A stretch of DNA of 64,000 bases, from assembly GCA_023091665.1 (NCBI GenBank), contig JALJCQ010000026.1, forward strand, positions 1,860,001-1,924,000, written 5' to 3'. Source of the DNA: Pythium myriotylum (lineage: Eukaryota > Oomycota > Peronosporomycetes > Pythiales > Pythiaceae). Numbering within the stretch: position 1 is the stretch's first letter; each line of letters starts with the position of its first letter. Below, in pieces: positions 1 through 10,965 of this stretch. The notes beneath the pieces were generated by a model, which had not been told where the DNA came from, made no database searches, and was given only the letters and a program-made list of their open reading frames with translations. A program made the position numbers and the translations under genes.

Positions 1-1042
1 ACGATCGTACTTTTGGGAAGGATGGTAACAGCCCTGAGCCAAAGCGAACGAAACATTGTGCATTTCGACTTATCAACTTTGTCACGTCAACCAAGTTCAG
101 CGCCAGATTTGCAGATATAGGTACGTTTGCTTATGCTTTATGATTTCAACGTTAGTTGAATCGACTTATGTTGCTATAGGCGACGTGCTTAGTCGTGGCC
201 AACTCGATGTAGGTGCTAGATCGGCTCGCATGCAATTTTGGAACGAGCTAGCGGAGGCATATCGCCAAGACGACGAAGAGTACCGCCATCTAAAACATCC
301 TCATCGTCTCTTTTCTAGTTCCAAGATTGATCCCAGTGTAATCAGAAACCATTCTGGTGAGAAGCTACTTGGGATATGGAAGGAACTCAATGGCAAGTAC
401 AAGAATGCAGTGGCAAACTCGAAGCAATCAGGAAACCACAGCTCGGACTTTGAGGATTACGTTCACGGTAACGCCGGCGTTTTGTATCTCTGGATGTGCC
501 TGCAGGTATGTGCTCACGATCGTCCCAAATTCTCGAGTGAGACAAACTAACACGCATTGTAGGACAAACCAAATCTCACGTCATTTGTACTGGGTGGTCT
601 TTTCGAAGATGATGAGGTCGACACGATTAGAGCGCAGCTTCATCCCAATCGCGGAAACAACCACGTACGCACACCGCCAAAGACGAAAAAACGATATGCC
701 TCAAAGACAACGCCAACCCCTCGCAAAAGTCCACGCACACAGCGACAGAACCAACAAAAGCAGCAAGACGAGTTTCAGGACACAGTGCACGATGTCATCC
801 GTAGCGTTACGTCCTTCCTGAATCATGTTCGACCCGATAGTCAGTCGTCGACGACGTCGACCACAACGTACAAAGAGCTCGATCTGGTACACGATCGTAT
901 AATTGCAATTCAGACACAGATAGAGACTGCGTCGTCGACGGTCAAACAGCACCTAGAGAACGATCGTACCTACTACATTCGCCGCCGTGATCGTTTGCGC
1001 AAGAAACTAGAGGAAGAAGACGAGGATAGTGATGAGGATTAG
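1..1042 (+). CDS. Harbinger accessory protein (Myb/SANT-like candidate), 5' partial
   Basis: Three exons read as one frame: from the window edge to 120, 180-505 and 563-1042. The introns are 121-179 (59 bp) and 506-562 (57 bp), both GT-AG. The frame is open at the left edge, so the start is missing. The central part is acidic and aromatic (a WNELAEAYRQDD-type segment followed by LLGIWKELNGKYKNAV), resembling the DNA-binding accessory proteins found next to PIF/Harbinger transposases. The C-terminal half is rich in Gln, Lys and Arg, has a long charged helix, and ends in an acidic EEEDEDSDED tail. The role (helping transposase bind DNA or enter the nucleus) is inferred from its neighbour at 1978. 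The splicing is well supported; the family name is moderate. Confidence 0.65.
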
Positions 1043-1216
1043 TTCGTGCATAAGGAAAATACACATGACAAAATGTCAGTCTATACTCTTAAGCTCTCCT
1101 TCAGTCAGAGTCTCTGTAGATTTTTTTTTTGTATGGAAATAATGCGCGCACTAGTTATGTTTGCGTTCGTGGCTAATCAATGTCGCTGCTCGTGTGCGGT
1201 CGTTGCGTTTGTTGTA

Positions 1217-1680
1217 CTAATTTCCAAGGCCTCCGGCGCGCTGGTGCGCAAGACCGTCTCGCTCTCGACGGTTGGCTTGCCCTGCCACAGCCGCAGCGTG
1301 ATCTCCTCTAGCACGACGCGTTTTTTCTTGGTCTGCTGTAGCCGACGAACCAGCCGTCACGTCTAGCTGTCCTGGATGTAACGGCTGGAGAGCAGGTCGC
1401 TCGTCTACATGAGTTTGTGGTCGTGCTTGATCTGGCTGTCCATGAACACCAGCGCTTGAGCCCGGCACGCGAGACCCGTCTTGAAGTTCATAGGCGAGTA
1501 GGTCTGCGTGATCGCGTTCTCGACGAGCGCAAAGCCGCAGGTGAAGCAGCCGAGCCGTGCGAGCGACTAGCGGCCACTGCCGCCGACGCCCACGAGCAGC
1601 TCATAGCCGCCGTTGGACAGTGTGACTCGGACGTCGAGTTAGACAGCGGAGAACCAGACGTGGGCTTGCTTCATGGTTCG
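1217..1680 (-). pseudogene. Dynein heavy chain fragment (AAA4 region), decayed
   Basis: On the minus strand one frame contains LLVGVGGSGR-stop-SLARLGCF, which matches the conserved P-loop of the fourth AAA domain of dynein heavy chains (GVGGSGRQSL in the family), with the Gln codon changed to TAG. Downstream it continues through ITQTYSPMNFKTGL and an FMDSQIKHDHKLM-stop-TSDLLSSRYIQD segment, matching the sensor region that follows in dynein. Several stop codons and no flanking dynein domains show it is a relic. It lies between the two Harbinger genes in the opposite orientation. The 1690-1977 stretch beyond it shows nothing recognisable. Confidence 0.7.
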
Positions 1681-1977
1681 AGAGTGTGATGGTCGAGCCG
1701 TGGGCGAGTCGAAAGACACGGTGTTGCGCGCGAGGCGGCCGCATCACCGTCGCATCCCTGTCCGTGAACTCGGGCGCCACCACGGCCACCACACTTGCTG
1801 TTGTTGTGTGTGCTTGCTTGGTGCTGATGTTTTCCACGGTGACAGCCCGATGGCAGCAGACAGCCGCCGTTTTATGACCAATGAAATGGTCAATAGCCCA
1901 GTGCCAGTCGATTGACACGCATCAAAGATCCCCCGCTCACGTGGAGCACACCACGCGAGCCGACAAAAGCTCAAGTG

Positions 1978-3348
1978 ATGAAGACGTCTCGCAAGCAACT
2001 CGAAATACGCAGCATTCTCTTGAACGTGATTCTTCCTACGACAGCACTACTTCTCTTTTGTTACCGACGTCACGACCGAGTGAAGGTCCGCCGCGAGATT
2101 GTCCGTCACCGGTTAGTATGGGAAGAGCACGCAGAGTCACTCCGTTCGGAGAAGCAGTTCAAGCGCTACTATAGAATGAGTTTCACCAGCTTCGAGAAAC
2201 TGTTCACGATCGTCTCGCCTTACTTGGAAGTAGACCAGGTCCAAGCCTTCAGGCGGACCTCTGGTAGGTATCCGTTGTCGAAGGCAGGCCAACTTCAAGC
2301 TTGCCTTCGCTGGCTCGCTGGTGGAAGCGCGCTCGACCTTCGGATCATCGCTGGCGTTAGCAAATCAAGTTTCTATCGCATTGTCCAGTGTGTGATGAAT
2401 GCAATTAACACCGCGAGTGAACTCGCGATTCAGTTTCCGCTGACGCCAAGGGAATTGGAGGTAGTCGAGCGTGGGTTTGCAGGGCGAAGCACGGAGCGGC
2501 TTATCAGAGGATGCATCGGCGCCATCGATGGATGGCTGTGTCCCATTCGTGTTCCTCGTAAGGATGAGTGTGGTCGCGTTGACTCCTTCTACTCTGGGCA
2601 TTATTCTCGCTATGGACTTAATGTTCAAGCTTGTACGGATTTCGACTCTAGATTCACTGCTTATACGGTAAGCTGCCCGGGCGGTATGAACGACGCGCTT
2701 GCCTTCAAGAAATGGTCGCTTTCTAGTGTACTGGACAGCCTCAAACCTGGCTATTTTGTCGTTGCTGACAACGCCTACACTCAAACGGTTCGGGTCATGA
2801 CTCCTTACAACCAGGGTGAGCTCAAGAGTCGATATGATCGCGACAACTACAACTTCTATGTGAGCCAACTGAGGATTCGAGTTGAAATGGCCTTTGGGCT
2901 ACTCGTCAACAAGTGGCGGATCCTGAAGTCACCACTTACGGTCCGTCTCCGGACGTGTTCCGTTGTGATTGGAGCTTGCATGCGATTGCATAATTTCTGT
3001 ATCGATGAGCGGACCTTAGATGCACCAGTGGAAACTATAACCATGCTGCGAGAAGTTGGTCGGGCCAACTCAGACGACGACATCTCATACGACGAAACGG
3101 TTCGACGCCAACGCGACCAGGTTCCCCCCGACAGCGAGGACAAAAGAGATGAAGTGTGTAACGACGCTGGCCATGACACAGGAACTGGCGATGCGAACGA
3201 TGAGCTGGACACACAGGCCACGATCGTCTTTGGTGAAATTGCTAGAAACAATATTGTGCAGCACGTCGAGGCAATGAACATGCATCGACCATTCCACAAT
3301 ATTGCGAGAACTAACGAGCAACAAGAAAATATTAATTTCATGTCATGA
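1978..3348 (+). CDS. PIF/Harbinger transposase (HARBI1-like DDE nuclease)
   Basis: 456 residues from the first in-frame ATG at 1978. The DDE superfamily pattern of PIF/Harbinger transposases is visible: CIGAIDGWLCPI supplies the first Asp, SCPGGMNDALAFKKW and the following VVADNAY the second, and VEMAFGLLVNKWRIL the catalytic Glu near the end of the core. A helix-turn-helix-like N-terminal part (LQACLRWLAGGSALDLRIIAGVSKSSFYRIVQ) precedes the nuclease, as in the family. The C-terminal 90 residues are acidic and low complexity. There are no internal stops, so the gene could be intact. It probably cuts and inserts the element with a 3-bp target preference known for this superfamily. Confidence 0.9.
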   Translation: MKTSRKQLEIRSILLNVILPTTALLLFCYRRHDRVKVRREIVRHRLVWEEHAESLRSEKQFKRYYRMSFTSFEKLFTIVSPYLEVDQVQAFRRTSGRYPLSKAGQLQACLRWLAGGSALDLRIIAGVSKSSFYRIVQCVMNAINTASELAIQFPLTPRELEVVERGFAGRSTERLIRGCIGAIDGWLCPIRVPRKDECGRVDSFYSGHYSRYGLNVQACTDFDSRFTAYTVSCPGGMNDALAFKKWSLSSVLDSLKPGYFVVADNAYTQTVRVMTPYNQGELKSRYDRDNYNFYVSQLRIRVEMAFGLLVNKWRILKSPLTVRLRTCSVVIGACMRLHNFCIDERTLDAPVETITMLREVGRANSDDDISYDETVRRQRDQVPPDSEDKRDEVCNDAGHDTGTGDANDELDTQATIVFGEIARNNIVQHVEAMNMHRPFHNIARTNEQQENINFMS

Positions 3349-4782
3349 TATCTTCCAGCCTTTTATTGCAAAGTCGGCAAGCGAACGACTGCGTGGTTAG
3401 CCATGTCAAGACTCTCGATGGGTGGGAAAGGTGCTAGATCCGACAGAGATGGCTTATCTCGACGCCGCAGAGTGTCAGGCCACGGAGCTTGTGTAAGTCG
3501 ATGGCCATTGGCTCGGAGTCTGTTCATGCATCGCTTGCATATTCGCGGGGACTTGAGGTCTCCATCAGCACGACACATATCTGGCTCCCATGGCCTCTCG
3601 CACGACGAGTTCGAGTCTAACAGCTCAGTACCCATACCGGAATCGAGACGAAGGGCGTGCGTGGTGTTCAATTCACTGGGCGCTTCGCACCTAGTCGTAG
3701 TGGGTCGTCTTCTTGTCCACGAACTCGTCCACGACCTCTTGAGACGCGATCTATGAGGCACGAAATTGGAGAGTTTGCCAGCGTTAGTAACCTACATCGG
3801 CGTTATGTATTCGGTCCTTCTTGGCGGCGGCTCGACGTCGTACGTGTGCTTCAACTCCACAAAGTTAGCCATGATAGTGGGCGTCATCTACATCACGATC
3901 GTGCATGTAGTCTCCCCGCCCGACAGCTTGTGCTGGCCATGCACTGGATCGTGGTCACTCTGGCGCAAGTCGCGTCTGGCTATCGGCGTCCTGCTCTCGG
4001 TCATGGCAATCTTCGTCTTCCCACTGACGCTCCGTGGCATGGTCCGTGCTCGTCGTGAACAGGCGGATGGCCTCGAGCGAGTGGCTGATGTGGGCCACCA
4101 AGGCCAGGCACATCAACGGCGTGAAGGTCGCGTGGGCGACGGAGCTCCATTGTAACCACACCGTGGAATGGAGCTCCGTCGACCACGCGTCCAGGTCAGT
4201 GCGGCGAGCTGCGATCGTAGTGCGCACGCCCGACTCGACGCTCTGGAGCTTGGTTAGGTGCGACGAGAGCCGCGCACGCTTGTCGCGGAGCGCCGTTGTG
4301 TCCGCGGTGTGCGCCACGGAGTGCCACAGGAACGGGAGCAGCCGACGCCGTCCTCCTCGCCCTCGTTGGTCTTCTTCTTCGTGGCAACAGCGCCACACCT
4401 TGGTCACCGAAGTTTGTGTGTGGTTGATGTGGCACACCGATTCTAGTTCCATTGGACAAAAACAGCGGTGCAAACGCGCTCTCACCCGTTCTGCTTTGCA
4501 CGCCAAAGCACGTCCAGCTATCAATGGATGGACCAATCACAGCGAGGGTGCGTGCAAACAGTCGTGCTTGCAAACAAAAATGCTGGGTTGGGACCGAGCC
4601 TCAGTCGACGGCAAACCTCCGCTTTGCGTCATGGTCCGTGGCATTCCGAGCCCATTCGGCCCCCCGAGTCTTTTGGTTGGCACTCGGGATTGTCGGATCT
4701 CGGAGCCCACTAACAGCACCGACCACTTTGTCTCGCAGGAAACCCATCACACCACGTTGGATTCGACCTCTGCTCTCTCTCT
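3349..4782. other. Gap with no recognised gene
   Basis: About 1.4 kb between the Harbinger transposase and the copia LTR. A minus-strand frame at 3955-4536 is open for 193 codons and contains a helical segment (TALRDKRARLSSHLTKLQSVESG), but it has no recognisable family and parts look better in other frames. I treat it as decayed GC-rich coding DNA of unknown origin. Nothing else is supported here. Confidence 0.4.
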
Positions 4783-4997
4783 TGTTGGGAATGGCACCCA
4801 TCAGGGCGCTTCCAGCAGTGCCTCCCTGGGGCACAGAGAAGGGAGATGGGCTATGAGTAGCCGGTGTGTGGTTTGGGCGCGGCTGCGCCGAGGGAGGAAG
4901 GCCCGGGCAGACCGCAGGGGGAAACAGGAGTGGTGAGGCCCCCTAATATATGTAGTTAATCCGAAATCTACCTCCCTCTGCACGCATCAAACTAACA
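4783..4997 (+). repeat. Left LTR of a Ty1/copia retrotransposon
   Basis: The stretch begins TGTTGGGAATGGCACC, a typical copia LTR start, and ends in AACA immediately before GGTTATGAGCCC, which would be the primer-binding site and contains the gag ATG at 5002. That gives an LTR of about 215 bp with TG...CA ends. Near its 3' end is a TATA-like TAATATATG. The matching right LTR is not in the window, so the limits rest on motif recognition alone. Confidence 0.55.
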
Positions 4998-5001
4998 GGT
5001 T

Positions 5002-6850
5002 ATGAGCCCAAGTGGGCAGGAAGAAGACGCGACCGCAGCGTGCGTGCGACGCGCGCTAGAAGCTTCGCGGGCTAGGCGAGCTCGCGGGTCACCGACCCCG
5101 AGCAGTCGCCGGACGTCCCTAGGAGGTGGAGATTCATCGGAGACGGCGCTTGTCCTCGCCGCCCTGATGGAGCGGATGGAGAGCATGGAGACGGCGATCA
5201 CCCGCGGGCTTCGCGCAGCCCCTCATGCTCCCGCGCCGGCCTTGCCGGCGCCAGTCGATCAACCGGTGGCACCAGTACTGGCGCTGCAGGGGGACCGGCC
5301 ACAACCCGATCTGGCCGTTCAGTCGCTGCGGTCGATGGAAGTCGAGGACCTCGACACGTCGATCGATCGGTTCGGGACGGGGTCGCGCATGCGAAACGTG
5401 ACGCTGCGGACCCGCGAGCGGCAGTTCAACCTCGAGCGCCAGGGGCACTACGAGGAGTTCGCTCAAGCTCAACAGATGCTGCGGGGTGAGGCCGAGGCCC
5501 ACGCTCGCGAGCGTGCCCAGCATCTCCAAGAGTACGCCGCTGCGCAGCAGCAACTTCAAGGCCAGGTCCAGGAGCTCCAGACGATGGCGGCGCTGCAGGC
5601 GCAGCACAAGGAAGCGCTCGAGGCTCAAGCTCGCGAGCAAGAGCTCAAGCAGGCGCAGTTCCAGGCCCAGCAGCTCCACGAGCGCGAGGAACTGCGGCGC
5701 CAGCACGAGGCGCAGCTGAAGGACCTGCGTGAGCGGGAAGAAGTCGTGCTGCACCAACAGGCCACGCTTGCGAGCGCGGCGAGGCGCAATGCCGAGCACG
5801 AAGAGGCGTTGCGACGCCAGGCCAGTGCTGTGGGGAAAGTCGAGCGGGCGGCGCAGAGCGAGGCACGCCGCGCCCGGCTGACGGAGGCCGAAGTTGAAGC
5901 AAGGGTTCGCGAGGCCTACGCACGTGGAGAGCGTGACGCGATGGCCCGAGCTGCCGCAGCGCCTTCCCCGGGACCGGTGGTACCGCCGACGGCGGCGAGA
6001 CAGCCGAACCCGTCGGACCCAGGGGGGTCATCGCCACGACCACCACCGGAACCACCGCCAGGGCCACCACCGAGGCCAGCGAGTGCGGATCGCGGCAGTG
6101 CGCCGACCCGCGGAGCGTTGGGTGTTCCCCTCTCAAAAGAGGCGGGGCTTCAGGTGACCGAGTTTGACGGGAGCGAGACGTACCGCGGGCTGGGTGCAGG
6201 ATTCAAGTTTTGGCGATCACGGTTCTGCCGCGCGCTGCATTTTGCGATGCTAGCCACGGGCTTTGAGTGGTCACAGGAATACCAAGTCGAACGCCTGGGC
6301 TTCTACCTGCGTGGAAAAGCATCCAACTACTACATGGGTCAGGTGGAGAGTTGGCTTGCGACGTGCAGAGAGTCCAACATCAAGAACCTGCTTGAGTATG
6401 CGCTCGACCAGATGGAGGCAGTGTTTCAACTGGACTTCACGTCCACGCAGGTGTCGGATTTGTTCAGCACGCGAAAGGCCGGGAACGTCACGTGGGGGGA
6501 CCATTTTCTCTACTTGGTGGCGGTGTGACGCACCACGAACTCGCCCGAGGCGATGATTCTCGAAAGCCTCATCGAGCATGCGGGCGACGAGATGAAGGTG
6601 CTGCTCCACGGCCAGCGTGAGAAGAATCGTGTGGACTACATGAACCACGCGCGCGAACTCGCGATTTGGGCGCAGACGTACGAGGACAAGAAGTCGAAGG
6701 TCAAGGGCGCAGGGAAGCTCGTGAACGCGGTCCAGGCGACTGAGAAGCGGACCTGCCACGCCTGCGGGATGCAGGGCCACCTCGCCGCCAAGTGCCCGAA
6801 CAAGGAGTCCGTTGAGGCAGTCCGGGGTGGAGCCGGTAAGAAGGGCAAGG
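5002..6850 (+). pseudogene. Copia gag (capsid and zinc knuckle), interrupted by a stop
   Basis: ATG at 5002. The first 330 residues are mostly a Gln/Glu/Ala-rich coiled coil (repeated QAREQELKQAQFQAQQLHE-like heptads), followed by a Pro-rich linker. A Gag-like capsid domain starts near 6150 (QVTEFDGSETYRGLGAGFKFW). The frame is stopped by TGA at 6526-6528 but continues in the same frame through the rest of the capsid domain (ILESLIEHAGDEMKVLLHG) to a CCHC zinc knuckle (CHACGMQGHLAAKC) at about 6752-6795. A single nonsense change in an otherwise continuous frame indicates decay rather than a gag terminus. The long coiled coil before the capsid is unusual for copia Gag. Confidence 0.8.
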
Positions 6851-9800
6851 GTGGAAATGTGAAGTTTGCGCTGGCGGCGAGCTACGGCGGGGGCGTGGGG
6901 CAGGAAGACTGGATCCTGGACAGCGATGCGAGCGTGCATCTGGTTCGTGACCCATCGACGCTGCAGGATGCCGAGCCGTGCGAAGACCCGCACGGTTGCA
7001 CGTTGCCGAACGGAACGACGCTCAGGACGACGTTGCGCGGAACAGCAATCCTGACCGTGCTGGTGGACGGCGAGTACCATGACGTGACACTTGCGGGCGC
7101 GTGTTACGCGCCGGAGCTCGCGCTGAACCTGATCTCGCTGGGCACGTTGTTGGGCGAGGGGTGCTCGCTCGAGGTTGTGGACCGCCGGTACACTCTGATG
7201 AAGGAGGGTGAGAAGGTCCTGCATGTGGACATCATTAACCGGGTACTGGTCGCCGACTGCGGCAAGCGCGAACGACGTGACCCTGAGGCGGGCGAGGTCG
7301 TGCTCAGCGCAGTGTCGGCTGAGGACCGAGAGGATCGCGACGAGGATGTGCTCGAAGCGACGTTGATGGAGCTACATCGTCGCTCGGGGCACGTCGCGTA
7401 TGACACAATCGAGCGGTTTGCCAAGGACCCGCGGTACAGGATCCGGCTGACCGACACCAAGCGCGAGAACTGCTTGACCTGTGCGGAGGGCAAGCAGACC
7501 AAAGCACCGCAGCCAAAGCGAGACTCGGGGAAGAACGCGCCAACCGAGACCATGGGCGCCGTGATCTGCAGCGACCTAAAAGGTCCGATCACGCCGCTCG
7601 ATCGCAGGCAGACCGGTACCTCGTGAACTTCGTGGAGTTCAAGACGAACTTCGTGCGCGTGTTCCTGGCGAGAACCAAAGACGAAGCGGCGAAAAAGTTT
7701 GAACACTTCCTGACGTGGTTCGAGCGGCGGTTCAACGTTCGAGTCATGGTGCTTAGGACTGACGGCGGCGGGGAGTACCGCAACGTCGACCTGTTCTGCA
7801 GACAGACCGGCGTCGCGCGGCAGGTCACCGAGGCCGACAACCAAGCAGCGAACGGTAAGGCCGAGCGTATGCATCGCACGATAATGAACCTCGTGCGGTG
7901 CATGTTGTTTGGGTGCGGGCTACCGTTGTACTTCTGGGGCGACGCGGACGAGTACGCAGCGTACATCCTCAACCGCATGCCGACGCGCGCCAACCCGAAG
8001 CGGGCCTCGCCGATGGAGATGCTGACCGGCGAGGTCGCGAGCCTGGTGGGCATCATCGTGTTCGGTTCCCCGTGCACCGTGTACCAGCATGTGAAGAAGA
8101 ACCCGCTGAAGAAGCGCGCCGCGCCAGGCATCATCGTGGGCAAAAGTGAGGAGACGAAGGGATACAAAGTCTTCATCCCCAGCCAGAAGGTCGTGAGGAC
8201 AACCCGCCACGTCGACAAGATCGAGACCTTGTCGGACAAGGCGAACGAGCAGCTGCAGCGTACGCTGCAGTCCGAGTCAGAAGCCAAGCTCGCGGAGCTT
8301 GCGGCGGAGCGCGAACGTGCCCGCGGGCGAGCGTCCGCGCAAGGAGACACGGCGGCTGCGGCCACCGAAGGAGAGACTGACGCGCCGCGGCGGTCAGGAC
8401 GAGACAAAGCACAGCAGCGCGCCGAGGCGGCTGCGACCGAGTCGGCGACCGAAGGAGAGACCCCGGTGCGCCGATCGCGACGAAAGAAGAAGAAGTCCGC
8501 CAAACGCGCTGAAGCGGACGAAGCCGCGGCCGCGACGACGCGTCGTCGCGGACCGCCGATCATTGCGGCGGCAGTGAAGGAGGACGCGTTCACACGGGTA
8601 CTAGCGATGGCGGCCTTGGGTGCGGGGGCGGCGGAGTTTGGGAACTTGCCCGACCCCAAGACCTACGCCGAGTCGCTGCGGAGTCCGGACCGAGATCTGT
8701 GGGCTGCCGCACGGCAGGACGAGCTCTCGTCGCTGCGTGATAACGGCACGTGGAATGTAGTCAAGAAAGAGAAGGGCATGCACTTGCTGCGCAGCAAGTG
8801 GGTCCTCAAGAAAAAGCGAACTGGCGATGGTGCAATTGAACGCTACAAGGCACGATTGGTCGCGGGTGGCGACGGACAAGTCGCCGGCGTCGAGTACACG
8901 CTGACGTTTTCAGCTGTGCTCGACATGACGAGCGGCAAGGTCATCCTCGCTGTGGCGCTGCTGTGGGCGGTACCCGCTCGGCACGTCGAATGCCGAGCGC
9001 CTACGTAAAGGCCAGCAAGGAACAGGACATCGAGATCTACATGAAGATCCCTGAGGGGATGGTGTTCACGCCAGAGGAGCTCGCGCAGCTGGGCGTGACC
9101 GACGCGAGCGAGCTCGCATTCAGCTCGAGAAGAGCCTTTACGGCTTGAAACAGGCAGGACGTTTATGGAACAAATTACTGCACGACACCTTGCTCAATAT
9201 CGGCTTCACTCAGTGCATCTCGGACGCGTGCGTGTCCGATCGTGGCACGGTACTCGTAGGGACATACGTGGACGACCTTCTTGCGACGGCCACGGACAAC
9301 GTGCTGCTGGACGAATTCCACAAGGATATGGCCGAGCTCGAGCTAAAGGACCTCGGTGCGGTCGAGAACGTTTTGGGGATGCGGATCCAGTTTGACCCGG
9401 ACCGCGGATACCTGATCGACCAAGAGCAGTTCGTGCTCGACCTCCTCGCGAAGAACGGCCTCGAGAAGGCCAACGCCGTGCGGTTGCCGGTCGACGAGTC
9501 GGCCGCGGCAACCGCGACGGGAGGAGACGACCTGCTGCCGGCAAAGGGCGCCGGGACGCCCGAGGCACCAACAGTGAGAAGCTTTCAGTCGCTGGTTGGG
9601 AGTCTGTTGTGGGTGACGAGGTGCACGCGTCCAGACATCGCGTTTGCCGTGCATCGCGCCACCCGCCGCAGCCACGCACCGACCGTGCAAGATCTCAAGG
9701 CGGCAAAACGCATCCTGCGTTACCTCGCCGGGACGGCGGGGTTAAAGCTGCGCATGGGAGGAGCCAAGGCGCGCACCACGCCGGCCCTCGTCGAGTCGTT

Positions 9801-9923
9801 CACGGATGCTGACTACGCGGCCGACAAGGCGACGCGCAAGTCAATGAGTGGGGCGGTGCTCACAGTCAACGGCATGACCGTTGGGTGGCACTGCAAGCAG
9901 CAGTCGGCCGTAGTAGTAATGTC
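6850..9923 (+). pseudogene. Copia pol (PR-IN-RT-RH), frameshifted and truncated
   Basis: The protease motif reads WILDSDASVHLV, with Asp in place of the Gly of the usual DSGA, probably inactivating. A GAG-pre-integrase block (HRRSGHVAYDTIERF) follows, then integrase (TDGGGEYRN and ANGKAERMHRTIMN, giving the D and E), RT (WVLKKKRTGDGAIERYKARLVA; YVDDLLATA) and the start of RNase H (DADYAADKATRKSMSG). The frame breaks near 7610, 8990 and 9125, and the sequence ends within RNase H after WHCKQQSAVVVMS. At least three indels plus the loss of the tail make it non-functional. Confidence 0.9.
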
Positions 9924-10223
9924 CGGAACTTTTTCCGTCATTTTTTTTTCAACGTTTCTCACACAACCCTAGAGACCTTTCTTTTCCCTCTCAGTTCAAC
10001 AAACCTATTTCACACCTCCTTTCCACAAAACACAACCAAACCGACTTTCCTATGTCCTCATTAAAAACAACCACTTTTGCTTCATTTTCCACACCAAAAA
10101 TTCGCGAAGGTTCGGGGCATAGCTGAGAGACATAGAAAATCCGACTTCACAATAATTATTTCTCTATTCTGACATAAAATTAGTAAGTAGTATATTGAGA
10201 TACACCATACACTACACATAAAA
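9924..10223. other. AT-rich non-coding left flank of the PLV block
   Basis: About 300 bp with homopolymer T and A runs and no open frame. It begins directly after truncated copia RNase H sequence. I found no inverted copy of this stretch at the right end near 20.3 kb, so it is not an obvious terminal inverted repeat. The last 30 bases before 10224 are AT-rich and probably contain the promoter of the next gene. Confidence 0.5.
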
Positions 10224-10538
10224 ATGTCCGTTATTTTAGAGTTCGGAAAATACAAGGGAAAGGCTCTTGAGGAAGTATATGATCAAGATGCGTCATACTG
10301 TCGATGGTTATACAATCAACAATCCGAAGAATCGGATATCAAACGCTTTTTACTAGGTAAGTTCCAAGATGGAGACGATAGTTATATCATGCGGTGGGGC
10401 AAACATAAGAACAAATCAGTAAAGTGGATTGTTGAAAACGATACCCAATATTTCAATTGGATGTGTAAAAATGAATATATCAAGAATAAATGCCCATCAT
10501 TGAAAGAAAACCTGAACGAATTTACAACACAGAATTAA
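10224..10538 (+). CDS. Small protein with two ExoX-C-like motifs
   Basis: 104 residues from an ATG preceded by an A-rich leader. It holds two similar segments, LEFGKYKGKALEEVYDQD followed by ASYCRWL, and MRWGKHKNKSVKWIVEND followed by TQYFNWM. Both match the pattern FGKyKGksleeVyxxDxxYxxWl of the small ExoX-C-like domain found at the C-termini of some exonucleases and as stand-alone proteins in large DNA viruses and their relatives. Function is unknown; nucleic-acid binding is a guess. Its AT-rich codon use matches the viral genes. An A5...T7 imperfect inverted repeat follows the stop. Confidence 0.65.
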   Translation: MSVILEFGKYKGKALEEVYDQDASYCRWLYNQQSEESDIKRFLLGKFQDGDDSYIMRWGKHKNKSVKWIVENDTQYFNWMCKNEYIKNKCPSLKENLNEFTTQN

Positions 10539-10965
10539 AAAGAATCAATTTTTTTGTCTTAACCTCCATCATCTGAAACTGGAACCTTTTTTTTAGCTGT
10601 AACTTCTGTCGAGTTTGCGGATCTCGTGCAGATGGCGCGCTTGTGGTTCTTTTGCCCATAGAAACAGATCGTGCTTCACTTCTGTCGAGTCCTTGTCGCG
10701 GTTCTGCAGGTTATCAGATCATAGAGGTGATCAGAACCAACGAACTTTGGGGAGTGAATACATTGTTTAAGAAGTAGCTTAGGATAGGAGGCAAATCGCT
10801 ACCATTTCGACACTATCGGTTTAGACAGGCTATCAGAGAGAATCATTTCTGTCTTATCAGCACTATCGAGCACAATCAGCAGCAGCCGCAACAAGTGTCT
10901 CGAGGAAACAAGGACATAGGAACAACTTTGTTTCATCTATATCCTCTCTAGTTTGTATCACCCCT
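10539..10965. other. Non-coding stretch between small viral gene and CRN gene
   Basis: About 430 bp, less AT-rich than the viral genes, without a credible gene. The phrase ACTTCTGTCGAG occurs twice (near 10604 and 10678). It is the 3' flank of the CRN gene on the minus strand and looks more like host sequence than the DNA on either side, which fits capture of the CRN gene with some flanking DNA. Confidence 0.35.

Larger units (their letters stand above)
1..3348 (+). mobile_element. PIF/Harbinger DNA transposon, left end outside window
   Basis: A spliced accessory gene and a DDE transposase lie in the same orientation, the two-gene layout known for PIF/Harbinger transposons (a Myb/SANT-like protein plus a HARBI1-like nuclease). 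The left end is outside the window and I could not identify terminal inverted repeats or the 3-bp target duplication, so the limits are nominal. A dynein heavy-chain relic lies between the two genes, so either the element captured host DNA or the two genes belong to rearranged copies. Confidence 0.55.
4783..9923 (+). mobile_element. Decayed Ty1/copia retrotransposon, 3' truncated
   Basis: The order is LTR, gag, zinc knuckle, protease, integrase, reverse transcriptase, RNase H, which defines the copia superfamily (integrase before RT). The element ends abruptly around 9923 in the RNase H domain, where GC-rich coding sequence changes to AT-rich DNA of the PLV remnant. No RNase H tail or right LTR was found on the far side of the viral block, so the 3' part was lost or lies elsewhere. 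Confidence 0.9.

Noticed and set aside
3955..4536. Minus-strand frame as a dynein stalk fragment
   Set aside because: The helical segment TALRDKRARLSSHLTKLQ is only loosely like a coiled-coil stalk and lies on the wrong side of the AAA4 relic; evidence too weak.
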